A DNA stretch of 64,000 nucleotides from Yaniella flava (GCF_039529295.1 NZ_BAAAMN010000005.1:71884-135883), one strand, 5' to 3'. Counted from the first letter of the stretch, positions 27,501 through 35,863 are shown. The notes: generated from the sequence alone by a model not told the origin. Translations and numbers: made by a program.

Positions 27501-28028
27501 GGGACACTGGTGCATGAATGGATTGAGCATTTCTATGCGCAGAATATGCCAGGGCTCACGCCGTCATTGGACATTGAAGAGACAGAGCAGCTCGTGGACG
27601 CTGAGTGGGACGAGGCGACCGGTTTGGCCGACCTACGTGAGAAGTTTGAGGGTTCAGACTGGGCACAGCGCATCCCGTCGATGATCGAGGCGGCCGTCGA
27701 AACGTCGGTATCGGGTCTGACACTGCGTGGTCGTATTGATGCTGTATTTCGGACCGGGGGAGATCCCGACGTGGAGTTCGACCCTGAAGCACAGTGGGAG
27801 CTGGTGGACTGGAAGACCGGTCGAGTGCCATCGGATGCCGAAATGCCCCAACGGAGTCTTCAGCTAGCGATATATCGGTTGGCCTGGTCTCGGCTCCACA
27901 ACATCCCGTTAGATCGGATTACGGGCAAGTTCGTCTACCTGGCACACGGCGCAGAAAAAACGCCGCATGATTTCGCGTCCGCCGATGAGCTGGAACACAT
28001 CCTGGCCCGTGCCTTTGGCGATAGCTAG
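24558..28028 (+). CDS. adnB: AdnB-like lead helicase-nuclease subunit
   Basis: 1156 residues from ATG 24558, 13 bases inside the end of adnA. Walker A AGAGSGKT near residue 59; motif II LLDEFQDTS is fully canonical, as expected for the active motor. Motifs for UvrD-family superfamily 1A helicases continue (GDPNQSIYGFRGA, TMHASKGLEWDAVF, YVAFTRAKDLL). The C-terminal nuclease has EGTLVHEWIEH, GRIDAVF, LVDWKTG and QLAIYR. The heterodimer unwinds and degrades DNA ends for recombination in place of RecBCD/AddAB. The stop overlaps the convergent next gene by 4 bases. Confidence 0.92.
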   Translation: MAGLTWGHPPRYSAHELTDLLEDHKPVAKRLYPTQEQTAIIEAGPDPLLVVAGAGSGKTHTMTDRVIWLIANGYVRPEEVLGVTFTRKAAGELESRVNNAIEQLADRDDIELAFDTADLGQATVTTYHSYANSLVADHGLRIGVEPDARLIGEAESYQLVTDVVYDHDSEIDLSDVHSQDLTDIIANAVRDRPLSSTIKAVKKLAGDCAEHLVEPAQVRDALAEMFTFGQGLPVTKAMSQSTASVFTMLKLRAKISDMVAAYLEKKKEHNVMDYGDLVRYAAVIATQLPEVRTIEREKYKIVLLDEFQDTSHAQLQLFSHLFGRGDGTQASHSVTAVGDPNQSIYGFRGASAGQLFSFVEEFGAEQLELTTAWRNSSDILDMANHVAQPLRDSAVQGQVIPQLQAKQQAEAGVVELNWFESADNEAGQLADRVKELGIEDGTNTAAILCRAKKQFPPLIEALEARGISYEVVGLAGLLGIPEVIEIVAILKILADPQSSDALLRVLSNARWRIGPEDLWVLNAFARSLDRQDRNDPLDSDTSPQEDIDHPSMINAILRLPRDNWTSPRGQTFSELGFQRLQRFGNALQELMRQIHLPIPTLIRQIEKSTGLGVEIAVRPGGATIDARRYLDEFLRIAENFQASADHTRTLDLVTFLTWLETAAVEENGLDMPPEQPKPGAVQIMTMHASKGLEWDAVFVPGLNQNTFPGEQHDLWTSASRGDLPWPLRGDRDTLPKWEQHAASDVREWAGLSGVDGWSAKMAETMAETQGREVLTLKEQVKLHELSEARRLAYVAFTRAKDLLWVSGAHWQGTLKKPAPMSVFLEEMVQYQDDHGLDQKAYWATEFPEENPRSSRAVVAKWPYDPLDGPDHYRVEARDDGRLPEPDEHAVLVRRSHPRREVLEQSAARVRAAVASKEQLDDDLAQRIDWVLDRAQVPITNDVHMPEHISTSRFVELAKDPAAVARQIRRPMPQRPTSAAREGTLVHEWIEHFYAQNMPGLTPSLDIEETEQLVDAEWDEATGLADLREKFEGSDWAQRIPSMIEAAVETSVSGLTLRGRIDAVFRTGGDPDVEFDPEAQWELVDWKTGRVPSDAEMPQRSLQLAIYRLAWSRLHNIPLDRITGKFVYLAHGAEKTPHDFASADELEHILARAFGDS

Positions 28029-29389
28029 TTGTTATCGAGGTTCTCTCGAACCGTCTTCCACGAGATCGGCTGCGTGTCATCGTCTTCGGGTGGTGCTTCG
28101 GCTTCATCGTGAGGCACGAGATCGCCATCATCGGAAAGTGTGTGCACTCTTAGCTCAGTGCTGTCTTCAGTCTCGGCTGCCATAGACGCGTGGTCGTCAG
28201 GGTCATTGGTGATAGCCTCGTTGCTTCCCGATGACTCGTCGGACAATTCATCACTAGCGTCCTCTGTGGTTGTTTCCTCAGCATCTCCAGCATCGGGGCC
28301 AGCCGCTACGGGGTCGTCGAATGCCGGGTCGACAGGATCAGCCTGGTCATCGACGTCAGTTTCTGGTTCGGTTTCTTCCGTGTCCACCTCTAGTTCGGGT
28401 GCCGGCTCCGGTACTGACTCAGGCGTTGGTTCTGGTTCCCAGAATCGTTGACCAATATCCTGACCGCCCGTGGCGTCGATGTCGGAAGCAAGGTCGTCCA
28501 ACATGGACTGGGCTTCTGCAACGACTTCATTATTGGAAGCGTTGATTCCAGAGATGAGGTACTTTGCCAAGGAGAACTCTGCTGCTAAGGCTGCTCGACG
28601 CATGATGTGCAGATCGACATAGTCAGCCGGTAAATCCATGTGCCGGTGGTACGCCGAGATCAAGGCGTCACGAAACTCGATGGAATCCGTCGATGCCAGC
28701 CAAGTGAAGTCCTGGGCCGGATCACCGATGTGCAAATCCGTCCATGCGGTTACGCCGACAGCCCGGTTCCGGTCGATCAACAGTGAGGTTTCATCAAAGT
28801 CACCGTGTACCACGCGCGGAGTGAACGTCCACATTTGCCGTTCTTCGAAGGCATTTTCCCAACGGCGTAACAGCACCGACGGGACCTTACCGGTCAATGC
28901 AATCTGATCGAGTTCGGACAGCAATCGCGAACGCAACTGCTCGGATCCATAGGACGGTAAATCCGCTGTTTCGACGACTGCCCGGGGCAGAGTGTGAATG
29001 GCGGCAATAATGCGACCGAGGTCATCGATGGTTTGCGGCTCTGCCTCGGTGATGGCGTCCAACTCGACCGGCATACCGGGCATTTGGTGATAAACGAACG
29101 TGCGCAGGGAATCTATTTGCACTGCACCGGCGACCGAAGGTACGCGAAACGGTAAGTGTGCCCGAATAGCCGGAGTGAAACCAGATAGGACTTGGATTTC
29201 GGTTTCTAATCGGAAAGCCGCCTGAGAGTTATGAGGAGACCGCACCCGCCAGTGATTATTGTCGGTGTCAGTCACAATGGCAGAGTCAAAAGCGCGCGGA
29301 TCATCAGGGGAGGTTGCGGCTTGGACAATATCAAGCCCGGGCATGGCAGCCGAGGCTAATGCTGCAAGTTCCATGGCGGTTCGTTTCAT
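28025..29389 (-). CDS. APH-fold phosphotransferase-like protein, probable pseudokinase, with acidic tail
   Basis: 454 residues from ATG 29389 (AAGG 9 bases upstream). Residues about 1-300 follow the aminoglycoside/macrolide phosphotransferase fold. The catalytic loop reads VVHGDFDETSLL, so His-Gly-Asp is kept but the metal-binding Asn position is Ser. The next metal Asp (normally ID-W/F) is Ala in VTAWTDLHIGDPAQDF. The last 150 residues are strongly acidic (many D, E, T, P) and probably disordered. Substrate unknown. It is convergent with adnB and divergent from nudC. Loss of both metal residues suggests binding rather than phosphotransfer. Confidence 0.75.
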   Translation of the reverse strand: MKRTAMELAALASAAMPGLDIVQAATSPDDPRAFDSAIVTDTDNNHWRVRSPHNSQAAFRLETEIQVLSGFTPAIRAHLPFRVPSVAGAVQIDSLRTFVYHQMPGMPVELDAITEAEPQTIDDLGRIIAAIHTLPRAVVETADLPSYGSEQLRSRLLSELDQIALTGKVPSVLLRRWENAFEERQMWTFTPRVVHGDFDETSLLIDRNRAVGVTAWTDLHIGDPAQDFTWLASTDSIEFRDALISAYHRHMDLPADYVDLHIMRRAALAAEFSLAKYLISGINASNNEVVAEAQSMLDDLASDIDATGGQDIGQRFWEPEPTPESVPEPAPELEVDTEETEPETDVDDQADPVDPAFDDPVAAGPDAGDAEETTTEDASDELSDESSGSNEAITNDPDDHASMAAETEDSTELRVHTLSDDGDLVPHDEAEAPPEDDDTQPISWKTVRENLDNN

Positions 29390-29478
29390 CACGTCTACCT
29401 TACGCCTGATGTACCCCGGTTCGGCAGCAGCCACGTTGGTGAGTCGAAATTCTGTTGAGCAACGCTAAGGTGGAGAGC

Positions 29479-30483
29479 ATGGATATGTTGCCCGACCTTG
29501 GACGGTTGCCCCTTGCTCGCGACGATGTAGACCGTGGCACCGAGCTACGTGATGACCCACATTGGCTTGCAAAACTTTGGGACGAACCCGGTACGCGAGT
29601 ACTGTGGCTCCACGGTCGCACCGCACCGGTCTGGGCTGGCGAATTAGTGCTGACGGCACCGTCGGGACAGTTGCCGCACGACGCCATCTATTTGGGTCGT
29701 TCAGCGCATCACACACCAGAACACAGCCAGTTCGTTGACCCGGCGGAAGAACACGTCGAGATCATCCTGCTGATCGCCGACCCGACGATGGAGGCCCCGC
29801 GGCTCGAAGACCCCCAAGTCGGTGGGGTAGTCGTTGAGGATCCTGCGGGGATCGATTGGCTTGGGGTTTCTGATATCGCCCCTGGACTCAATGACCGCGA
29901 CGTGGGCATCTTTGTTTCGGGTGTCGCGATCGCGAACTGGCACAACGTCAACAAGTACTGTCCACGCTGTGGGACCAAAACTCAGATGCAAACCTCTGGC
30001 TGGGTCCAGGTGTGTCCAAACGACGGTTCAGAGCATTTCCCACGCACCGACCCGGCCGTGATCATGTTGATCACCGACCCAGATGATCGTGCATTGCTGG
30101 GCAATAATAAGGCATGGGGAGACAAACGATATTCGACCCTGGCAGGCTTCGTGGAACCCGGCGAATCGCTTGAAGCCGCGGTCAAACGTGAAGTCTATGA
30201 AGAATCCCGCGTCGTCGTTGACGGGGTCAAGTACATGGGATCGCAACCCTGGCCCTTCCCACAATCGCTTATGCTGGGTTACCTGGGCCAAACTGCACAC
30301 CCTGAAGAGGCTGATGCGGATCAAGAAGAGATTGCCGAGGTCCGGTGGTTCACCCGCCAGGAACTTCGTGAAGAAGTTGAACAAGGCAGGATGTTCATTC
30401 CCGGAGCGTCCTCAATTGCTCACCACCTCATCCGCCACTGGTACGGTGGGCCCCTCCCGCAACCAAGAACCTTAGAGAATTAG
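29479..30483 (+). CDS. nudC: NAD(+) diphosphatase / NAD-capped RNA decapping Nudix hydrolase
   Basis: 334 residues from ATG 29479, preceded by AAGGTGGAG. The middle carries a zinc element beginning CPRCG near 162; its second half reads VCPNDGSEHFPRTDPAVI, so only one cysteine is visible there and the fourth ligand is unclear. The Nudix box GFVEPGESLEAAVKREVYEE lies near 222, and the NudC signature SQPWPFPQS follows. The family cleaves NAD(H) and NAD caps on RNA. It is followed after one base by uvrD2, the same order as in mycobacteria. Confidence 0.9.
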   Translation: MDMLPDLGRLPLARDDVDRGTELRDDPHWLAKLWDEPGTRVLWLHGRTAPVWAGELVLTAPSGQLPHDAIYLGRSAHHTPEHSQFVDPAEEHVEIILLIADPTMEAPRLEDPQVGGVVVEDPAGIDWLGVSDIAPGLNDRDVGIFVSGVAIANWHNVNKYCPRCGTKTQMQTSGWVQVCPNDGSEHFPRTDPAVIMLITDPDDRALLGNNKAWGDKRYSTLAGFVEPGESLEAAVKREVYEESRVVVDGVKYMGSQPWPFPQSLMLGYLGQTAHPEEADADQEEIAEVRWFTRQELREEVEQGRMFIPGASSIAHHLIRHWYGGPLPQPRTLEN

Positions 30484-30484
30484 A

Positions 30485-32575
30485 TTGCAAAATCCCGAAG
30501 ACATCCTGGCCGGCCTGGATACCGAACAACGCCAAGCGGCCACAGCACTCCACGGACCAGTTCGGATTTTGGCTGGTGCCGGCACCGGAAAAACTCGAGC
30601 GATTACACACCGCATTGCCTATGGTGTGGCGACCGGAGTCTACAACCCGTATAACGTGTTGGCCGTGACCTTCACGGCTCGAGCGGCCGCTGAAATGCGC
30701 TCACGACTGCGCGATCTGGGCGCACACGGTGTCCAAGCTAAGACCTTCCACGCTGCGGCACTGAGTCAACTGCAATACTTTTGGCAGCAGGCCGTCGGTG
30801 GAGATATGCCACGACTGGTCGACTATAAAACCCATCTGATCGTAGAGGCAGCTCAACGGTTGCGTATGAGCACCGACAAGGCCACGATCCGAGATCTCGC
30901 CGGGGAAATCGAGTGGGCAAAATTCAATATGCTCACTCCACAGACCTACCAACAACAAGCCACACATCGGTCCATGCCAGCGAGCTGGGACCTCATCGCC
31001 GTCACTCGGTTATTCCAGGCCTACGAGGATCTCAAATCGGATCGCGGGCTTATTGATTTCGAAGATGTCTTACTCATCATGGTTGGCATCCTCGAATCCG
31101 AACCCCGCATCGCTGCCACGGTACGGAATCAGTACCGTGTCTTTTTGGTCGATGAATTTCAGGATGTTTCCCCGCTGCAGTACCGTCTGTTGAGCGGATG
31201 GTTGGGCGATCGTGACGACTTGTGCGTGGTCGGTGACACCTCCCAGACAATTTACGCATTTACCGGGGCGACAGCCGACTATCTATTGGATTTTGGCCAA
31301 AAGTTCCCCGATGCAACACAAATCGACCTCATTCGCGACTATCGTTCGACGCCACAAATCGTGGGCCTAGCCAACCGTTTGTTGCAAGAACGCACCAAAG
31401 TTGACCGGCCAGGTTTGCCTCGCTGGCCCCAACCTCTTGAACTCGTGTCGCAGCGTGAGGCCGGACCCGACCCGATATTTGCCGAATGTAGCCACGAGCA
31501 GGCAGAAGCCGAGTGGGTGACCGGTCAAATCAAACAGCTCTTAGCAGCTGGTCACAAAGGTGCCGATATGGCCATCCTGTTTCGCACCAATGCCCAGTCG
31601 GCGGCATTCGAACAGACACTGAGCGATGCCGGAGTGTCATACCAGGTGCGGGGTGCAGAACGCTTTTTTAATCGTCGTGAAGTTCGTGACGGCATTTTGC
31701 AATTGCGGGCCGCTGCCAAGTCGGCTGACGCTGTGGTCGGCGCAGAAGTGATCAGCCGCGTTAAAGATGTCCTGGCGTCGCTTGGCTATACACCGCAAGC
31801 GCCGCAGCAATCTGGTGCGGTCCGGGAACGGTGGGAATCTCTGAACGCCATCGTCAACTTGGCCGAAGATTTGGTTGCCTCCAGAGGTCAACAGGTCACA
31901 CTGGATGTTGTGGTGGCAGAACTTGATGAACGGGCTTCTCATCAACACGCCCCCGTGATGGAAGGCGTCACGCTGGCATCTATTCACTCCGCGAAGGGGC
32001 TGGAATGGGACAGCGTATTTTTGGTTGGTCTGACCGAAGGGCTGATGCCTATCAGTTTTGCCACCGAAGATAAGAACGTGGATGAAGAACGTCGACTGTT
32101 TTACGTGGGTATCACCCGTGCTAAAACCCGCGTGTTTTTATCCTGGTCGCTAGCGCGGTCAGCAGGCGGCAGAGCGAACCGGAAACCGTCTCGATTTTTG
32201 CAGGCCATCCGGAGCACCACCACACACGCCGCCTCGGAATCCACACCACGAACCAAGCGGACCCTCAAAGCCAAAGTCTCCAAATGTCGAACCTGTGGTG
32301 CAGTGTTGACCACCGGTGCCGAACGGAAAATTGGACGCTGTGAAGACTGCCCGCCAACCTACGACCCCGAACTCTTCGACAGACTTGTCTCCTGGCGCAA
32401 AGAGATCTCTACGGCCGATAAGGTTCCAGCGTTCGTAGTGTTCACGGATGCCACACTGGTTGCGATTGCTGAAAAAATGCCCGCGGATTTCAAACAATTG
32501 CGCCAGTTACCCGGTGTTGGACCGAAAAAACTTGAACGCTATGGTGAAGACGTACTGGCCATCTTGAGCTCTTGA
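30485..32575 (+). CDS. uvrD2: UvrD2-like superfamily I DNA helicase with HRDC domain
   Basis: 696 residues, TTG start directly after the nudC stop. Walker A AGAGTGKT near 34-41, motif II VDEFQDVS near 222, GDTSQTIYAF, SIHSAKGLEWDSVF and YVGITRAK. A tetracysteine element (CRTC...CEDC, about 601-620) is followed by an HRDC domain ending FKQLRQLPGVGPKKLERYG. This layout is that of mycobacterial UvrD2, an essential helicase there. The last 37 bases overlap the convergent ThiF-like gene. Confidence 0.93.
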   Translation: MQNPEDILAGLDTEQRQAATALHGPVRILAGAGTGKTRAITHRIAYGVATGVYNPYNVLAVTFTARAAAEMRSRLRDLGAHGVQAKTFHAAALSQLQYFWQQAVGGDMPRLVDYKTHLIVEAAQRLRMSTDKATIRDLAGEIEWAKFNMLTPQTYQQQATHRSMPASWDLIAVTRLFQAYEDLKSDRGLIDFEDVLLIMVGILESEPRIAATVRNQYRVFLVDEFQDVSPLQYRLLSGWLGDRDDLCVVGDTSQTIYAFTGATADYLLDFGQKFPDATQIDLIRDYRSTPQIVGLANRLLQERTKVDRPGLPRWPQPLELVSQREAGPDPIFAECSHEQAEAEWVTGQIKQLLAAGHKGADMAILFRTNAQSAAFEQTLSDAGVSYQVRGAERFFNRREVRDGILQLRAAAKSADAVVGAEVISRVKDVLASLGYTPQAPQQSGAVRERWESLNAIVNLAEDLVASRGQQVTLDVVVAELDERASHQHAPVMEGVTLASIHSAKGLEWDSVFLVGLTEGLMPISFATEDKNVDEERRLFYVGITRAKTRVFLSWSLARSAGGRANRKPSRFLQAIRSTTTHAASESTPRTKRTLKAKVSKCRTCGAVLTTGAERKIGRCEDCPPTYDPELFDRLVSWRKEISTADKVPAFVVFTDATLVAIAEKMPADFKQLRQLPGVGPKKLERYGEDVLAILSS

Positions 32576-33657
32576 ACGACCCCGCAACAGCCCGGTCGTG
32601 GATCCACCTCAAACGTTTGGACCCACCCATTGGCTAGATTGACTCGGGTGATCGTGTCCAAATTCATGCCGGGAACCGTACCGTGTTTGGTAATGGGCAC
32701 TTGGTGACGCAGCTGCTGGGAATCGACCATCGTCAACACATCGGTGGCAATGAGTCCCGCAACCAAATGCGCGCCCGCAACCGTTTCGATGCCACCGGTG
32801 TTGTCTCGTAGGGCAGCCACCCGTTGTGCCCGATACCCATCGGACTCGGTTACGGCTGTTTCTAAGCACATGGGACAGGCGTGTGCTTGATGTACGACCC
32901 ACGGGCCGATGTCGATTTCATCATCACGAATCACGACCGGTAAGTACGGTTGTTTTTCGTTCTGGGCTTCCTTGATGGTCGTGGCGTCCAGCCCGCCCAA
33001 GGTGATGTGGACAGTAGCTAAGGTGCTCAGGGCAGGCTGTTTGAGCCAACCGGCAGGAAAAATATGTGGCCGACGATTGGACGGGTTCAGCGCCGCAGCG
33101 ACCGCCAGCGACCGCACTTCGCCGATATCCTCGGAGCGCAGCCCCGTGCCTGTATCTACGGTGGTGACCCTTGAGGAGTCCCAAACATTCACATGACCGA
33201 TGCCGGACTCCACCAGGATTTTCGTCAGTGCCGCGCCGGTCCGACCAAGACCAAAAATCTGTAGGGCAGCCCTGTGACGTTGTATTTCAAATTGTTCTTG
33301 ATCATGAGGTGTCAGGCCGTGGAGTCTGCCACGGTCGAAAGTTGGGGTGACACAGCGTAGTCGTGCCAAGCTTCCGCGGTGTTCCTGATCTGTACTCACC
33401 ACGAAATGATCTTGCGCAGGCGTCGAAACCAAGAGCGGTGAAAGTTTGGCCATGATCAGTTCAAAGTCGATCTCGGAGACTTTCGACTCCTGCGCAATGT
33501 GACGTTCGTGGCCATCAGCGATGCCGTCACGCAGATGTTGCAAGAATTTTCTCACGTGCGTACTGACGCCGCTCAGCTCAAGCGCCCGGTAGCCAGACCC
33601 TATTTGAACATGGGTGGGGGAGAGACGTGTATACGATAGTCCCGGATTGATTTGCAT
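32539..33657 (-). CDS. ThiF/E1-like protein resembling TOMM cyclodehydratase partner proteins
   Basis: 372 residues from ATG 33657 with a strong AGAGGAG site; the upstream extension is unlikely. Residues about 1-130 would be the leader-peptide-clasp-like region. A Rossmann motif IFGLGRTGAAL lies near 153, followed by an E1-like strand ending VWDSSRV. The segment ACPMCLETAVTESDGYRAQR near 270 and PGCCG near the end match the cysteine pattern of TOMM leader-binding proteins (CLRCLD... and CGC). No partner YcaO or peptide precursor gene is nearby. The position beside uvrD2 is conserved in actinobacteria, suggesting a housekeeping role of unknown nature. Confidence 0.72.
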   Translation of the reverse strand: MQINPGLSYTRLSPTHVQIGSGYRALELSGVSTHVRKFLQHLRDGIADGHERHIAQESKVSEIDFELIMAKLSPLLVSTPAQDHFVVSTDQEHRGSLARLRCVTPTFDRGRLHGLTPHDQEQFEIQRHRAALQIFGLGRTGAALTKILVESGIGHVNVWDSSRVTTVDTGTGLRSEDIGEVRSLAVAAALNPSNRRPHIFPAGWLKQPALSTLATVHITLGGLDATTIKEAQNEKQPYLPVVIRDDEIDIGPWVVHQAHACPMCLETAVTESDGYRAQRVAALRDNTGGIETVAGAHLVAGLIATDVLTMVDSQQLRHQVPITKHGTVPGMNLDTITRVNLANGWVQTFEVDPRPGCCGVVQELKMASTSSP

Positions 33658-33693
33658 GGCGACTCCTCTTCGGTTCAAGGTGTTACCATGATG

Positions 33694-33758
33694 GTCTACC
33701 GTGGCATGGCACGTCACGTGTTTTCCACAACGGGGATACGGTAGACGTGTTCTCCACA
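33694..33758. repeat. Inverted and direct repeats with DnaA-box-like cores
   Basis: GTCTACCGT (33694-33702) is matched by ACGGTAGAC (33738-33746). ACGTGTTTTCCACA (33716-33729) is repeated as ACGTGTTCTCCACA (33745-33758), 13 of 14 identical and 29 bases apart. Each copy contains a nine-mer one or two changes from TTATCCACA. The elements fill the divergent gap between the ThiF-like and metallopeptidase genes. Confidence 0.6.
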
Positions 33759-33801
33759 GTTCTGCGGGGCGCTCGTGTACGCGAGTTGCTTGTGGGTCAG
33801 T

Positions 33802-34425
33802 ATGAAGGACATGCACAACATTTCAACTCTTGAACGTGAACACATTGAACAACTCTCGGGCGGCAGAATCGCCTCGGTTGTGGAGATTGACGGCGAACCC
33901 GTCAGACTGATCGCCTCGGCGCGCAGAAAGAAAACGATTTCGGCTGCGTTTCGTGAAGGCATGGTCGAACTGTCGGTGCCCCTATTGATGCGGGATGAAG
34001 ACATCGTGGTCTCAGCACGCAGTTTGATTGCCAAGGTCAAATCACGGCGCCAAGCGGCCGAACGGCTTCCATCGAATCCTGAACTGTATGCTCGCGCGCT
34101 GCACCTTGCCCGCGTCTGGCTCGACAATGAGGTTCAACCTACATCGGTGGTGTGGACAGACCGTCAGAGAAAAACGTGGGGGACGTGTAAGCCAACGACC
34201 GGAGAGATCCGTATTTCCACCATGTTGCAGGGAATGCCCCAGTGGGTGGTCGATAGCGTCGTCATCCATGAACTCGCACATTTGAAATATGCTGACCACG
34301 GTCAGGAGTTCCAGGACTTTACACGGCGCTATCCACGCACCGCAGAAGCAGATGCCTTCCTATTGGGTGTGGTATTCGCTCAGCAACGTGACCAGGACGA
34401 ACCCTTCCCGGAAGCAGTCGACTAA
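33802..34425 (+). CDS. YgjP/M48-like zinc metallopeptidase
   Basis: 207 residues. The zinc site HELAHLKYADHGQEF is near residue 160, and the family element WGTCKPTTGEIRIS (a W-G-x-C segment) precedes it near 127. It belongs to the YgjP-type DUF45 group, soluble proteins of unknown substrate. The start is uncertain: ATG 33802, ATG 33811 and an upstream GTG at 33775 are all possible, and no strong ribosome binding site decides. It is convergent with the DUF2342 gene, overlapping 4 bases. Confidence 0.82.
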   Translation: MKDMHNISTLEREHIEQLSGGRIASVVEIDGEPVRLIASARRKKTISAAFREGMVELSVPLLMRDEDIVVSARSLIAKVKSRRQAAERLPSNPELYARALHLARVWLDNEVQPTSVVWTDRQRKTWGTCKPTTGEIRISTMLQGMPQWVVDSVVIHELAHLKYADHGQEFQDFTRRYPRTAEADAFLLGVVFAQQRDQDEPFPEAVD

Positions 34426-35798
34426 TTGTCTTCTTCGAATCCACCTTCGAGTAGCTTCTTGAGATCATCATCAAGACTGGCGGACTGCTCGTCAGCGGTC
34501 TCACGGCGCTTGACGTAGCCTTCTGGATCGTCCAAGTCTTCGGCGGTGGGTAAACGAAGCTGCGACTCCCAGATCGCATCTCGGTATTCCATACCTTCGG
34601 ACTCATGAATGGTGGCCCACAGCTGCGTTGCATCGTGTAGCCGACGTGGCCGCAAATCGAGACCGACAAGAGAGCCAAAAGCATGCTCGGCTGGTCCGCC
34701 AGAGGCCCGACGACGGTTGATCATTTCGCGCAGTGCAGTTGCAGACTCTAACGGTTTGGACGCTTCGGTGACTACAACGTCAACCCATCCCTCAATGAGT
34801 GCCAAGAGGGTTTCGAGTTGCTCGATAGCCGCTTTTTGGGCGCCTTCAGGCTCCGGAATAAACATGGAACCTGAGAACATTTGATTCATCGACTCTGGGT
34901 CGGTTGGGTCCAAGTTTTGAACCGCGTCTTCGATGGCAGAGACGTCAATATTGATACCGGCGGCATACTGCTGGACCATGGCGGTCAGGTCGCGCGCCAA
35001 CCACGGTGAATTGGCGAACAGCCGCATACGGGCCGCTTCACGAAGCGCCAGGTAAATACGAACCTGCTCGGGGGCCACCGAGAGTCCGTCCCCGAACTCT
35101 TCGATATTGACTGGCAGCAGGGCCATCCGTTGCCCGGCAATTGGAAAACCGGTATCAGTGCCCGATAAGACTTCTTGCGCCAGCTCACCGATGGCTTGCC
35201 CTAACTGGAGCCCAAACATGGAGCCACCAAGATTTTTCATCATCGGTTGCATATTGCCGAACGCGCCCTGAAGTTCTTCTGGCATTTGGCCCGGCAACTG
35301 TTCGGTGATCGCGCGAGTCAGCGCTTCGGATAATGAGGTGGCGACAGGGTCTGTCATCTCACGCCAATTGTTCATGGTCGCTTCTACCCATTCAGCACGG
35401 GACCATGCCACAACGGGTACGTTGGCGGCTTCGAGCGTGGTGGCCTGATCAAGCCAGGAGTCTGCCAGGCGTACGGCGTCATCAACTTCCGTGGAAGCAA
35501 AGGAACCGACTGAAGGATCCTGACCGGCAACCGACTGACGCGCAGTCTGTTTGGCAAGGTCCCACTTCACCGGTTCATCATCATCCGAGCCCTGCATCAT
35601 CGATTGGAACTGTCCCATAATGTTCTGAATCATTTGAGGATCCATCATTGAAGGGTCAAATGGCATTCCGGACGCACCGAACTGGTTCATTGCGCGCTGT
35701 ATTTCTTCCGGATCCGGGGCATCGCCACCGAACATTCTCCGGAACATTTCTGACATTGGATCGTGGTCGTCGCCGTTTGTTGGACCTTGGTTACTCAT
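34422..35798 (-). CDS. DUF2342 zincin-like protein, HExxH-type site not visible
   Basis: 458 residues. The N-terminal 60 residues are Met/Asp/Pro rich (MSEMFRRMFGG, then PFDPSMMDPQM). The conserved core lies about 110-400 (FGLQLGQAIGELAQEVLSGTDTG, VYLALREAA-like segment, EGWVDVVV). Members are annotated as zinc-dependent metalloproteases. Here the segment expected to hold the His reads LREAARMRLFANSPWL, and no HExxH is found anywhere in the protein. This is the Rv3195-type gene of the conserved neighbourhood. Function unknown; possibly non-catalytic. Confidence 0.8.
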   Translation of the reverse strand: MSNQGPTNGDDHDPMSEMFRRMFGGDAPDPEEIQRAMNQFGASGMPFDPSMMDPQMIQNIMGQFQSMMQGSDDDEPVKWDLAKQTARQSVAGQDPSVGSFASTEVDDAVRLADSWLDQATTLEAANVPVVAWSRAEWVEATMNNWREMTDPVATSLSEALTRAITEQLPGQMPEELQGAFGNMQPMMKNLGGSMFGLQLGQAIGELAQEVLSGTDTGFPIAGQRMALLPVNIEEFGDGLSVAPEQVRIYLALREAARMRLFANSPWLARDLTAMVQQYAAGINIDVSAIEDAVQNLDPTDPESMNQMFSGSMFIPEPEGAQKAAIEQLETLLALIEGWVDVVVTEASKPLESATALREMINRRRASGGPAEHAFGSLVGLDLRPRRLHDATQLWATIHESEGMEYRDAIWESQLRLPTAEDLDDPEGYVKRRETADEQSASLDDDLKKLLEGGFEEDN

Positions 35799-35863
35799 AA
35801 TGCTCCACGTTACTGTAGGGGACGGGTGAACAATAGCCTTTATTAGCTTTGCGCTGAGTGAAT

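Noticed and set aside
33716..33758. DnaA-like boxes as a replication origin
   Set aside because: Only two imperfect boxes, no AT-rich unwinding element, and no dnaA, dnaN or gyrB nearby. Kept only as a possible regulatory repeat.
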